Source of the DNA: Gammaproteobacteria bacterium
GTDB lineage: Bacteria > Pseudomonadota > Gammaproteobacteria > Xanthomonadales > Wenzhouxiangellaceae
Assembly (NCBI GenBank): GCA_003561495.1
Contig: PWWM01000057.1
Coordinates: 1-7,409, forward strand
Length of the DNA stretch: 7,409 bases
Direction: 5' to 3'
The position numbers and the translations under genes are program-made. A model generated the notes under the pieces. The model made no database searches, was not told where the DNA came from, and saw nothing but the letters and a program-made list of their open reading frames with translations. Positions 1 through 5,596 of the stretch are shown one piece after another; position 1 is the stretch's first letter; each line of letters opens with the position of its first letter.

Positions 1-2253
1 CACTGGTGCTTCGACTGTGGCTCGGCGCTGGCCGAGGCCGAAATCGAGTACCAGGACAAGACCTCGGCGGCGGTTGATGTACTGTTTCCAGCCGCTGATC
101 CGCTCGAACTGGCCCGGTTGTTCGGGCAGGATCATCTCTCTGATCAGGCCGGTGTCGTCATCTGGACCACCACGCCATGGACGCTGCCGGCCAACCAGGC
201 GGTGTGTCTGAACGCCGACCTGGATTATGACCTGGTGCGTGGCGAGCGCGACGGGGTGGTGCGTGAAATCGTCGTGGCCAGCCAGTTGCGCGAAGATGTG
301 TGTGCGCGAATCGGGCTGGACAATGCCGAGATCCTCGGCACCGTTGCCGGCCGGACCCTGGAGCACCTGAAACTCGCCCACCCGTTCAATGATTACCGGG
401 TGCCGGTCATTCTCGGTGAGCATGTCACCACCGAAACCGGCACGGGTGCGGTGCATACCGCACCCGGTCATGGCCAGGAAGACTTCGATATCGGTCTGGT
501 CTATGACTTGCCGGTGGTCAACCCGGTCGATGGCCGAGGCCTGTTCGTCGAAGACACCCAGGTGGTCGGCGGTGTCCATGTCTGGAAGGCCAATCGGCAA
601 CTGATCGAACACATGAAGCTCAATGGCACCTTGCTGGCCGCCGAAGATTTCGAGCACAGTTACCCGCACTGCTGGCGCCACAAGACGCCGACTGCATTCA
701 GAACCACGCCGCAATGGTTCATTTCCATGGATCAGGCCGGCTTGCGTGAACAGGCGCTCAAGGCCATTGACCAGGTGCGCTGGGTGCCCGACTGGGGCCA
801 GGCCCGCATTCGCGGCATGATCGAGTCTCGTCCGGACTGGTGCATTTCACGGCAACGCACCTGGGGCGTGCCGCTGGGTTTCTTCGTCGATCGCGACGAA
901 CATCAGCCGCATCCCGACACCGCTGGAATTCTTGCCCGACTGGCCGATATCGTGGCCGAGGAAGGCGTGGATGCCTGGTACCAGGACAACATTGCCGAGC
1001 GTCTGGGCGTTGATCCCGAGCACTACGAGCCGGTGCCGGACATTCTCGATGTCTGGTTCGACTCCGGTGTGACCCATTACTGCGTACTCGATCAGCGCGA
1101 AGAACTGAGTCGCCCGGCCGATCTTTACCTGGAAGGCTCGGATCAGCATCGCGGCTGGTTCCAGTCGTCGCTGCTGACCTCGGTGGCCATGCACGGTCAG
1201 GCGCCTTATCGACAAGTTCTGACCCATGGCTTTACCGTCGATGCCGAGGGCCGCAAGATGTCCAAGTCCCAGGGCAATGTGGTCGCCCCACAACAGGTCA
1301 TGAATACGCTCGGCGCCGATATCCTCAGGCTGTGGGTGGCGGCGGCGGATTACCGTCAGGAAATGAATGTTTCCGACGAGATTCTCAAACGGGTCGCGGA
1401 CGCCTATCGGCGTATTCGCAATACCGCGCGCTTTCTGCTCGGGAACCTGAATGGGTTCGATCCGGAAAAACATCGCATGGCCAATGATGAGCTGCTGCCG
1501 CTGGATCGTCATGCTGTCGACATGGCCGCCACCCTGCAGGCCGAGATTGTCGATGCGTATGCCAACTACCGGTTCCTGAATATCTACCAGCGTTTGCATC
1601 ATTTCTGCAGGCTGGACATGAGCGCCTATTACCTGGATATCATCAAGGACCGGCTCTACACCTTGCCCGAGAATCACCCAGCCCGACGTTCGGCCCAGAC
1701 CGCCATGTATCACATCATTGAGGCGCTGGCGCGCTGGCTGGCGCCGATCTGCTGTTTCACCGCCGAGGAGATCTGGGCCGAAATCCCGGGTGAGCGCGCC
1801 GAGTCGGTCATGCTGGCGACCTGGTATGAGGGCTTGAGCGAGAGCGATGCCGAAACCCGAGCATTCTGGAAACGCTTGCGTGGCGTGCGCGAGGTGGTCG
1901 GTCCGTGCCTGGAGGCGTTGCGCCGGTCCAAGGCCATCGGCTCGTCGCTGGCCGCTGAAATCACCCTGGAGGCTGCCGGACAATTGGGCCGGGACCTGGC
2001 CGAGGTAGGCGACGAACTGCGTTTCCTCTTGATTACCTCCGACGTGTCCCTGGGCGCGGTCGAGCAAGCGCAGGAAACCGCCACCATAGAGGGCGATGCA
2101 CTTCGAGTCTCGGTGCGCGCCACTGAACATGCCAAGTGTGTGCGCTGCTGGCATCATCGTGACTCGGTCGGCAGCGACCCCGACCACCCGGAAATCTGTC
2201 ATCGTTGCGTGATCAATGTGACCAGCGATGGCGAAACCCGGGACTGGTGCTGA
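1..2253 (+). CDS. ileS: Isoleucyl-tRNA synthetase, 5'-truncated by the window edge
   Basis: Class I aminoacyl-tRNA synthetase that charges tRNA-Ile in the cytoplasm and hydrolyses mischarged valine. The reading frame is open from base 1 (HWCFDCGSALAE), giving 750 residues. Against the roughly 940-residue family, about 180 N-terminal residues, including the HIGH motif, lie upstream. In window numbering, the CP1 editing domain shows TTTPWTLPAN at 56-65 and GTGAVHTAPGHG with His152 and the candidate editing aspartate Asp161 (equivalent to E. coli Asp342). The catalytic core continues with WCISRQRTWGVP (from 280), DVWFDSG (350) and GSDQHRGWF (379). KMSKS is intact at 419-423 (bases 1255-1269). 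The anticodon-binding helical region follows, then a C-terminal zinc finger with two CxxC pairs at 713/716 and 733/736. Having this zinc finger marks the common bacterial type. The stop is 2 bases before the lspA ATG, so the two are almost certainly co-transcribed. Confidence 0.98.
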   Translation, partial: HWCFDCGSALAEAEIEYQDKTSAAVDVLFPAADPLELARLFGQDHLSDQAGVVIWTTTPWTLPANQAVCLNADLDYDLVRGERDGVVREIVVASQLREDVCARIGLDNAEILGTVAGRTLEHLKLAHPFNDYRVPVILGEHVTTETGTGAVHTAPGHGQEDFDIGLVYDLPVVNPVDGRGLFVEDTQVVGGVHVWKANRQLIEHMKLNGTLLAAEDFEHSYPHCWRHKTPTAFRTTPQWFISMDQAGLREQALKAIDQVRWVPDWGQARIRGMIESRPDWCISRQRTWGVPLGFFVDRDEHQPHPDTAGILARLADIVAEEGVDAWYQDNIAERLGVDPEHYEPVPDILDVWFDSGVTHYCVLDQREELSRPADLYLEGSDQHRGWFQSSLLTSVAMHGQAPYRQVLTHGFTVDAEGRKMSKSQGNVVAPQQVMNTLGADILRLWVAAADYRQEMNVSDEILKRVADAYRRIRNTARFLLGNLNGFDPEKHRMANDELLPLDRHAVDMAATLQAEIVDAYANYRFLNIYQRLHHFCRLDMSAYYLDIIKDRLYTLPENHPARRSAQTAMYHIIEALARWLAPICCFTAEEIWAEIPGERAESVMLATWYEGLSESDAETRAFWKRLRGVREVVGPCLEALRRSKAIGSSLAAEITLEAAGQLGRDLAEVGDELRFLLITSDVSLGAVEQAQETATIEGDALRVSVRATEHAKCVRCWHHRDSVGSDPDHPEICHRCVINVTSDGETRDWC

Positions 2254-2255
2254 TC

Positions 2256-2759
2256 ATGGCGCCGATGCGTCTGCCACGTTACCTGATGTGGCTGGGTCTG
2301 GCCGCTATCCTGGTGTTGCTGGACTATTGGACCAAGCATCTGGCCAGCCAGAACCTGACCCTGTATCGCCCGGTCGAGATTACCGGCTGGCTGAATCTGA
2401 CCCTGGCCCACAACGAGGGTGCGGCGTTCAGTTTCCTGGCCGGAGCCGGAGGCTGGCAGCGCTGGTTCTTCAGCGCCGTGGCAGTCATTATCAGTATTGT
2501 CCTGATGATCTGGCTGTGGCGCTTGCCGAACCGCTCGCGTCTGTTGCCGGTGGCCATCAGCCTGGTGCTGGGTGGGGCGATCGGTAACCTGATCGACCGA
2601 ATCCAGCATGGTTACGTGGTCGACTTCATCGATGTCCACTATGCCGGCTGGCACTGGCCGGCTTTCAACCTGGCTGACAGTGTCATTGTGATCGGAGTGA
2701 TCATTCTGCTGATCGAGGGCTTCATTCCGCGCCGCGGCCCGGAGCCGCCGAGGCTGTGA
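2256..2759 (+). CDS. lspA: Lipoprotein signal peptidase II (prolipoprotein signal peptidase)
   Basis: Inner-membrane aspartyl protease that cleaves the signal peptide of diacylglyceryl-modified prolipoproteins just before the lipidated cysteine (target of globomycin). The protein has 167 residues, normal for the family, with four hydrophobic segments near residues 12-30, 68-88, 97-114 and 139-156. Conserved blocks are visible: DYWTKHLA (Asp23, Lys27), AHNEGAAFSF (Asn53), GNLIDR (Asn111, Asp114), VVDF and FNLADS. Asp123 and Asp141 match the catalytic dyad of P. aeruginosa LspA (Asp124/Asp143). I chose the ATG at 2256 because it gives the family length; a second in-frame ATG at 2265 is possible, and the TTG at 2205 would add unconserved sequence inside ileS. 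No strong Shine-Dalgarno is visible, which fits translational coupling to ileS ending 2 bases upstream. Its stop overlaps the next start. Confidence 0.97.
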   Translation: MAPMRLPRYLMWLGLAAILVLLDYWTKHLASQNLTLYRPVEITGWLNLTLAHNEGAAFSFLAGAGGWQRWFFSAVAVIISIVLMIWLWRLPNRSRLLPVAISLVLGGAIGNLIDRIQHGYVVDFIDVHYAGWHWPAFNLADSVIVIGVIILLIEGFIPRRGPEPPRL

Positions 2760-3805
2760 GTCGCGCCGAAATCATCGTGGTCGGATCCGGGTTGACCGGA
2801 CTGACAACCGCCCATGCCCTGCAACGAGCCGGACATCGTGTGATGGTGGTCAATGCCGGCGATGAGGGCGATGCCGGGGTGACCGCCGTACCACCGTGGC
2901 AGCTGCCCCAGGTCCTGGAAAACATGACCCGCTATTCCTGCGATCTCTTGCCCGAACTGGTTGTCGAGCTGGGCCAGGCGACCGGGGTCGACTGCGAGAT
3001 TCACGGCAGTGCCTTGTTGCTGATCGCCGAAGCACTGGACGAAGCAGCGCAATGGCTGGAGCAGCATCGGCATGAATGCTCTCGCGGTCCCTTGTCCGAA
3101 TTCGAGCCGGGGCTGGCCTATGGCGATCGCAATGCCGTGCAGGTCAGGATTGCCCACCGGGTTCGTCCATCTCGGCTGGCTCGGGCCTTGGCGTTTGCCC
3201 TGCCGCAGTTCAATGTGTCCATCATTCGCGATTCCAGTGTGCGACGGCTGGATGTGGCCGGCAACATCGTGCTCGGCGTGGAAATGGCCGATGGGCGTCG
3301 CTATCGGGCCGAAGCCGTGGTGATGGCTGCCGGTGCAAGAACCAATCCGTTGTTGTTTGATTCCGGGCTTGAACGCCTGGCCGTGGACCCGCTCCGGACC
3401 ACCCACCTGTTGTTCAATCCGGGCCAGCGTCTGATCAGCCAGGTGATCCATGGTGGCGACTGCTGCCTGGCCCCGCTGGCCGACGGCCGCTTGATGGCCG
3501 TTGATTTGACTGCTGGGCAGGAATGCGAGAAAACGGCCATCGAAGACTTGTATGCACGCGTGAGCAACTGGTTGCCGGCGTTGAGTCGCTTTGATCTGGA
3601 AAACGTTGGCCTGGGACCGAAGCCGGGCCTGGAAAGCGGGTTGCCGGCCATTGGCGCCTATCCGCAGATGCGTGGGCTCTGGGTCAACGCCGGCCACCTT
3701 CGCCGCGGCCTGGAAATCGGTCTGGCGGCCGGCGAGCTGTTGGCCGACCAGCTCGGCGGCGCCGCACCCGTCCCCGAACTCGTTTGCCGCTTCGAAAGCT
3801 GCTGA
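2756..3805 (+). CDS. FAD-dependent oxidoreductase of the DAO family, ThiO/D-amino-acid-oxidase-like
   Basis: 349-residue soluble flavoprotein of the D-amino-acid oxidase/glycine oxidase (DAO) fold. The N-terminal Rossmann motif is IIVVGSGLTGLTTAHAL (Gly10, Gly12, Gly15). A second nucleotide-proximal strand is seen at VVMAAGART (188-196). The C-terminal block GLPAIGAYPQMRGLWVNAGH (295-314), followed by a helix, matches the end of ThiO-like enzymes that closes the flavin site. Oddities: the residue ending beta-2, usually Glu or Asp to hold the FAD ribose, is Asn33, and the following flavin loop is a short VPPWQLP segment (45-51). The substrate cannot be assigned; glycine, sarcosine or another D-amino acid or secondary amine is possible. 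The start is a GTG whose GTGA overlaps the lspA stop, with GGAG 11 bases upstream. It is the last gene of the ileS-lspA unit. No thiamine gene is adjacent, so a role in thiazole synthesis (ThiO proper) is unproven. Confidence 0.87.
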   Translation: MSRAEIIVVGSGLTGLTTAHALQRAGHRVMVVNAGDEGDAGVTAVPPWQLPQVLENMTRYSCDLLPELVVELGQATGVDCEIHGSALLLIAEALDEAAQWLEQHRHECSRGPLSEFEPGLAYGDRNAVQVRIAHRVRPSRLARALAFALPQFNVSIIRDSSVRRLDVAGNIVLGVEMADGRRYRAEAVVMAAGARTNPLLFDSGLERLAVDPLRTTHLLFNPGQRLISQVIHGGDCCLAPLADGRLMAVDLTAGQECEKTAIEDLYARVSNWLPALSRFDLENVGLGPKPGLESGLPAIGAYPQMRGLWVNAGHLRRGLEIGLAAGELLADQLGGAAPVPELVCRFESC

Positions 3806-3865
3806 ACTCACCGCCTGAGGACGGCTTCAACCGGAACGAAGCCCGCGCACTGAGACACGACGCTA

Positions 3866-3911
3866 ATCAGGTTTGGTTTTGCCCGTTACAGAAGCGTGAA
3901 ACCAACCTGAT
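3866..3911. repeat. Imperfect inverted repeat upstream of yccA
   Basis: The left arm at 3866-3879 (ATCAGGTTTGGTTT) and the right arm at 3899-3911 (AAACCAACCTGAT) are complementary over 13 pairs, with a single extra T in the left arm and a 19-base centre. No T-tract follows on either strand, so it does not look like an intrinsic terminator. The right arm runs up to and includes the first base of a candidate -10 element. It is therefore better placed as a regulator-binding palindrome or a hairpin that forms in read-through transcripts. I do not recognise the motif. Confidence 0.8.
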
Positions 3912-3916
3912 AGAAT
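3908..3916 (+). promoter_or_regulatory. Candidate extended -10 promoter for yccA
   Basis: TGATAGAAT reads as an extended -10 (TG, one base, then TAGAAT, which matches TATAAT in 5 of 6 positions). The best -35 is poor: GTTACA at 3885-3890, with a 20-base spacer. A second TAGAAT occurs at 3925-3930 but lacks both TG and a -35. Transcription from the first would start near 3923, giving a leader of about 54 bases before the yccA ATG. A 171-base gap after the preceding gene supports a promoter here; the exact element is tentative. Confidence 0.4.
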
Positions 3917-3976
3917 CGCGGTCGTAGAATATTGATTAACCGGCCGAGATTTTTTCATAAGGAACCCATAGTCATC

Positions 3977-4660
3977 ATGAACGAAAGACTCAGGACAACC
4001 TCGATACCTCGCTCCACCAGCGTGGAGATGGATGAAAGCGCCCGCAAGGTGCTGCGCAATACCTGGAACCTGCTGGCCATGACGCTGCTGTTCAGTGCCG
4101 GCATGGCGCTGGTGGCCATGGCCAACAACTGGCCCTATCCCGGCGTCTTGCTGACCCTGGCCGGTTACTTCGGGCTGCTGTTTCTGACCATGGCGTTACG
4201 CAACTCGGCCTGGGGGCTGGTGAGCGTATTTGCGCTGACCGGCTTCATGGGCATGACCCTGGGGCCCATCGTCAACAGCTATCTGGGCCTTTTCAGCAAC
4301 GGCCATCAACTGGTCATTGCCGCTATGGGCTCGACCGCTGTGGCCTTCGTTGGTCTGTCTGGATTCGCCATGGTGACGAAAAAGGACTTCAGTTTCATGG
4401 GTCCGTTCCTGTTCGTCGGCATCCTGACCGCATTCGTCGCCGGCCTGGTGGCGATCTTTTTCCAGATGAGCGCGCTGAGCCTGGCGGTGTCGGCCATGTT
4501 CGCCCTGCTCATGTGCGGTCTGATCGTCTTCCAGACCCAGCAAATCGTGCGTGGCGGCGAACGCAACTACATCATGGCCACGGTCACGCTGTTCGTGTCG
4601 ATCTACAACATGTTCCTGTCGTTGCTGCAGTTGTTTGGGTTCTTTTTCGGCGAAGACTGA
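3977..4660 (+). CDS. yccA: YccA-type Bax inhibitor-1 family membrane protein
   Basis: Inner-membrane protein of the Bax inhibitor-1/UPF0005 family. E. coli YccA is a substrate and modulator of the FtsH protease and protects SecY from degradation when translocons jam. The 227 residues align throughout with E. coli YccA (219): KVLRNTWNLLAMTL at 24-37, a GPIVNSYL motif at 96-103, KKDFSFMG at 135-142 and the C-terminal signature RNYIMATVTLFVSIYNMFL at 196-214. Seven hydrophobic segments fall near 30-50, 54-74, 79-99, 111-132, 142-163, 166-186 and 199-224, after a polar cytosolic N-tail. The C-terminus ends in acidic GED. I chose the ATG at 3977 over a TTG at 3932 because it gives the family length and has AAGGA at 3959-3963, though 13 bases away. 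It appears to be transcribed alone, flanked by non-coding gaps with hairpins on both sides. Confidence 0.93.
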   Translation: MNERLRTTSIPRSTSVEMDESARKVLRNTWNLLAMTLLFSAGMALVAMANNWPYPGVLLTLAGYFGLLFLTMALRNSAWGLVSVFALTGFMGMTLGPIVNSYLGLFSNGHQLVIAAMGSTAVAFVGLSGFAMVTKKDFSFMGPFLFVGILTAFVAGLVAIFFQMSALSLAVSAMFALLMCGLIVFQTQQIVRGGERNYIMATVTLFVSIYNMFLSLLQLFGFFFGED

Positions 4661-4671
4661 AGGCTTCGCCG
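4648..4671 (+). other. Stem-loop spanning the yccA stop codon
   Basis: CGGCGAAG (4648-4655) and CTTCGCCG (4664-4671) form a perfect 8-bp GC-rich stem with an 8-base loop that contains the TGA stop of yccA. No U-tract follows on the + strand, and on the - strand an A-tract rather than a U-tract would follow, so it lacks the form of an intrinsic terminator. It could still slow transcription or protect the 3' end of the yccA mRNA. It directly abuts the heptamer-repeat hairpin. Confidence 0.6.
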
Positions 4672-4739
4672 GGGAGACGGAAGACGGGAGACGGGAGACG
4701 GTAGGGGTTTTCTCGTCTCCCGTCTTCCGTCTCCCGTCT
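4672..4739. repeat. Two opposed heptamer arrays (AGACGGR / YCCGTCT) forming a 22-bp hairpin
   Basis: Four tandem 7-bp units AGACGG(A/G/T) lie at 4675-4702. After a short spacer, four reverse-complement units (the first imperfect) lie at 4712-4739. The arrays form a perfect 22-bp inverted repeat, 4672-4693 with 4714-4735, with a 20-base loop; a shorter register with a smaller loop is also possible. No T-tract follows. The same heptamer recurs directly after ychF (7365-7409), so it is a dispersed repeat family in this genome. The right array covers the place where the -35 of the rplY promoter should be. Confidence 0.95.
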
Positions 4740-4744
4740 GCCCG

Positions 4745-4753
4745 TGCTAAAAT
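4745..4753 (+). promoter_or_regulatory. Candidate extended -10 promoter for rplY-pth
   Basis: TGCTAAAAT is an extended -10: TG, one base, then TAAAAT (5 of 6 against TATAAT). The -35 window, about 17 bases upstream, falls inside the pyrimidine-rich heptamer array and offers only a TTCCGT-like match (4725-4730). The promoter would therefore depend on its extended -10. The predicted start is near 4760, giving a leader of roughly 64 bases that carries the 4766-4791 hairpin. Confidence 0.5.
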
Positions 4754-4765
4754 GCCCGGCTTGCT

Positions 4766-4791
4766 CCGCCAACCTGGTCGCGGGTTGGCGG
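4766..4791 (+). promoter_or_regulatory. rplY leader stem-loop, possible L25 autoregulatory site
   Basis: CCGCCAACC (4766-4774) and GGTTGGCGG (4783-4791) form a perfect 9-bp stem with the loop TGGTCGCG, 32 bases before the rplY ATG. In E. coli, the rplY leader is structured, lacks a canonical Shine-Dalgarno and is the site of translational autorepression by L25. Here, too, the ribosome site is weak (AAGTGAG at 4809-4815). The hairpin's position suits the same role, but I could not recognise a 5S rRNA loop-E mimic in it, so the function is inferred from position only. Confidence 0.5.
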
Positions 4792-4823
4792 TATTTCCAC
4801 TCTAGATCAAGTGAGCAGACATC

Positions 4824-5588
4824 ATGTCAAAACAATTCAAGATTCCGGCGGAAATGCGCACGGACGTGGGGAAAGGTGCGAGCCGCCGCCTGCGTCGTGC
4901 CGGCCGGGTGCCGGCCGTGGTTTACGGCGGTAACCGCGAGCCCGCCACCATTACCGTGGACCACGATTCGGTCCTGCACATGGCCGAGGAAGAGGCTTTT
5001 CACTCCTCAATCCTCGAGCTCAGCGTGGGCAAGGACAAGCGCCAGAAGGTCGTGATTCGCGATTTGCAGCGCCATTCGTTCAAGCCGCTGCTGACCCATA
5101 TCGACTTTCTGCGTGTCTCCGATGACCAGGTCGTGCGCATCAATGTGCCGATTCACTTCATCAACGAAGACAAGTCCAAGGCGGGTCGCACTGCCGGTGT
5201 GGTGATTTCGCACCAGACTGTTGAAGTCGAAATCGACGCATTGCCCAAGGATCTGCCGGAATACCTGGAAGTCGACCTGGCTGACCTGGAGCCGGGTGAA
5301 GGTGTCATGCTCAGCGAAATCAAGTTGCCGGAGGGAGTCACCATCCCGGCCCTGGAAGTCAGCGCTGACAATGACCACTCGATCGTGACCGCGATCTACA
5401 TTCGCGAAGGTCAGGGCACGGGTGAGCTGGCTGCCGAAGCTGATGCCCTGGCTGCCGAAGCTGCTGATGTCGAGACCGTGGCCGAAGCCGAAGAGGCTGA
5501 CGAAGCCGCCGAAGACGGTGAAGCTGAAGGCGAGGGCGAGGGCGAAGATTCCGGCGACGACGAAGAGGCTTCCAAGAAGGAAGACTGA
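4824..5588 (+). CDS. rplY: 50S ribosomal protein L25/general stress protein Ctc, with long acidic tail
   Basis: Binds 5S rRNA in the central protuberance of the large subunit. The 254 residues comprise three parts. The N-terminal L25 5S-binding domain (about 5-93) includes GKGASRRLRRAGRVPAVVYG (17-36) and the conserved SFKPLLTHIDF (85-95). The TL5/CTC beta domain (about 97-192) includes GRTAGVVISHQTVEVE. The tail (about 194-254) is extremely acidic and alanine-rich: 25 of the last 54 residues are Asp or Glu, and the only basic residues are Lys251-252. This is the long two-domain CTC form rather than the about 94-residue E. coli L25; the tail makes it longer than typical members. The ATG at 4824 is supported by the conserved N-terminus. 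It lies 8 bases before pth, the usual gammaproteobacterial pairing; the commonly associated upstream prs and ispE are absent, and yccA takes their place. Confidence 0.96.
   Translation: MSKQFKIPAEMRTDVGKGASRRLRRAGRVPAVVYGGNREPATITVDHDSVLHMAEEEAFHSSILELSVGKDKRQKVVIRDLQRHSFKPLLTHIDFLRVSDDQVVRINVPIHFINEDKSKAGRTAGVVISHQTVEVEIDALPKDLPEYLEVDLADLEPGEGVMLSEIKLPEGVTIPALEVSADNDHSIVTAIYIREGQGTGELAAEADALAAEAADVETVAEAEEADEAAEDGEAEGEGEGEDSGDDEEASKKED
5427..5463 (+). repeat. 16-bp direct repeat in the rplY acidic tail
   Basis: CTGGCTGCCGAAGCTG occurs at 5427-5442 and again at 5448-5463, exactly 21 bases (7 codons) apart. It encodes the repeated peptide LAAEA (LAAEADA, LAAEAAD). The perfect in-frame repeat suggests the Ala/Glu tail grew by local duplication. 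Confidence 0.85.
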
Positions 5589-5596
5589 GCCGGGTC

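Noticed and set aside
847..2202. 451-residue open frame on the - strand, antisense to ileS
   Set aside because: It lies wholly within ileS, has no recognisable domain, and is explained by GC-rich codon bias leaving the opposite frame open.
2205..2255. Upstream TTG start for lspA
   Set aside because: It would add 17 polar residues inside ileS that are absent from LspA proteins; the ATG at 2256 fits the family.
2639..3811. 390-residue open frame on the - strand across the FAD oxidoreductase
   Set aside because: It is a shadow of a gene with clear DAO motifs; its own product shows no family motif and it overlaps the end of lspA.
3823..3843. GGCTTC/GAAGCC hairpin after the FAD oxidoreductase as a terminator
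   Set aside because: The stem is only 6 bp with a 9-base loop and no T-tract follows; it is too weak to call.
3932..3976. Upstream TTG start for yccA
   Set aside because: It adds 15 unconserved residues and lies within a few bases of the predicted transcription start; the ATG at 3977 fits the family and has an upstream AAGGA.
4672..4739. CRISPR array or intrinsic terminator reading of the heptamer hairpin
   Set aside because: The 7-bp units are contiguous, without spacers, so it is not CRISPR; no U-tract follows the right arm, so it is not a standard intrinsic terminator.
5427..5580. Frameshifted or foreign sequence in the rplY tail
   Set aside because: The frame stays open to a stop placed 8 bases before pth, codon use matches the rest of the gene, and acidic tails occur on other CTC proteins.
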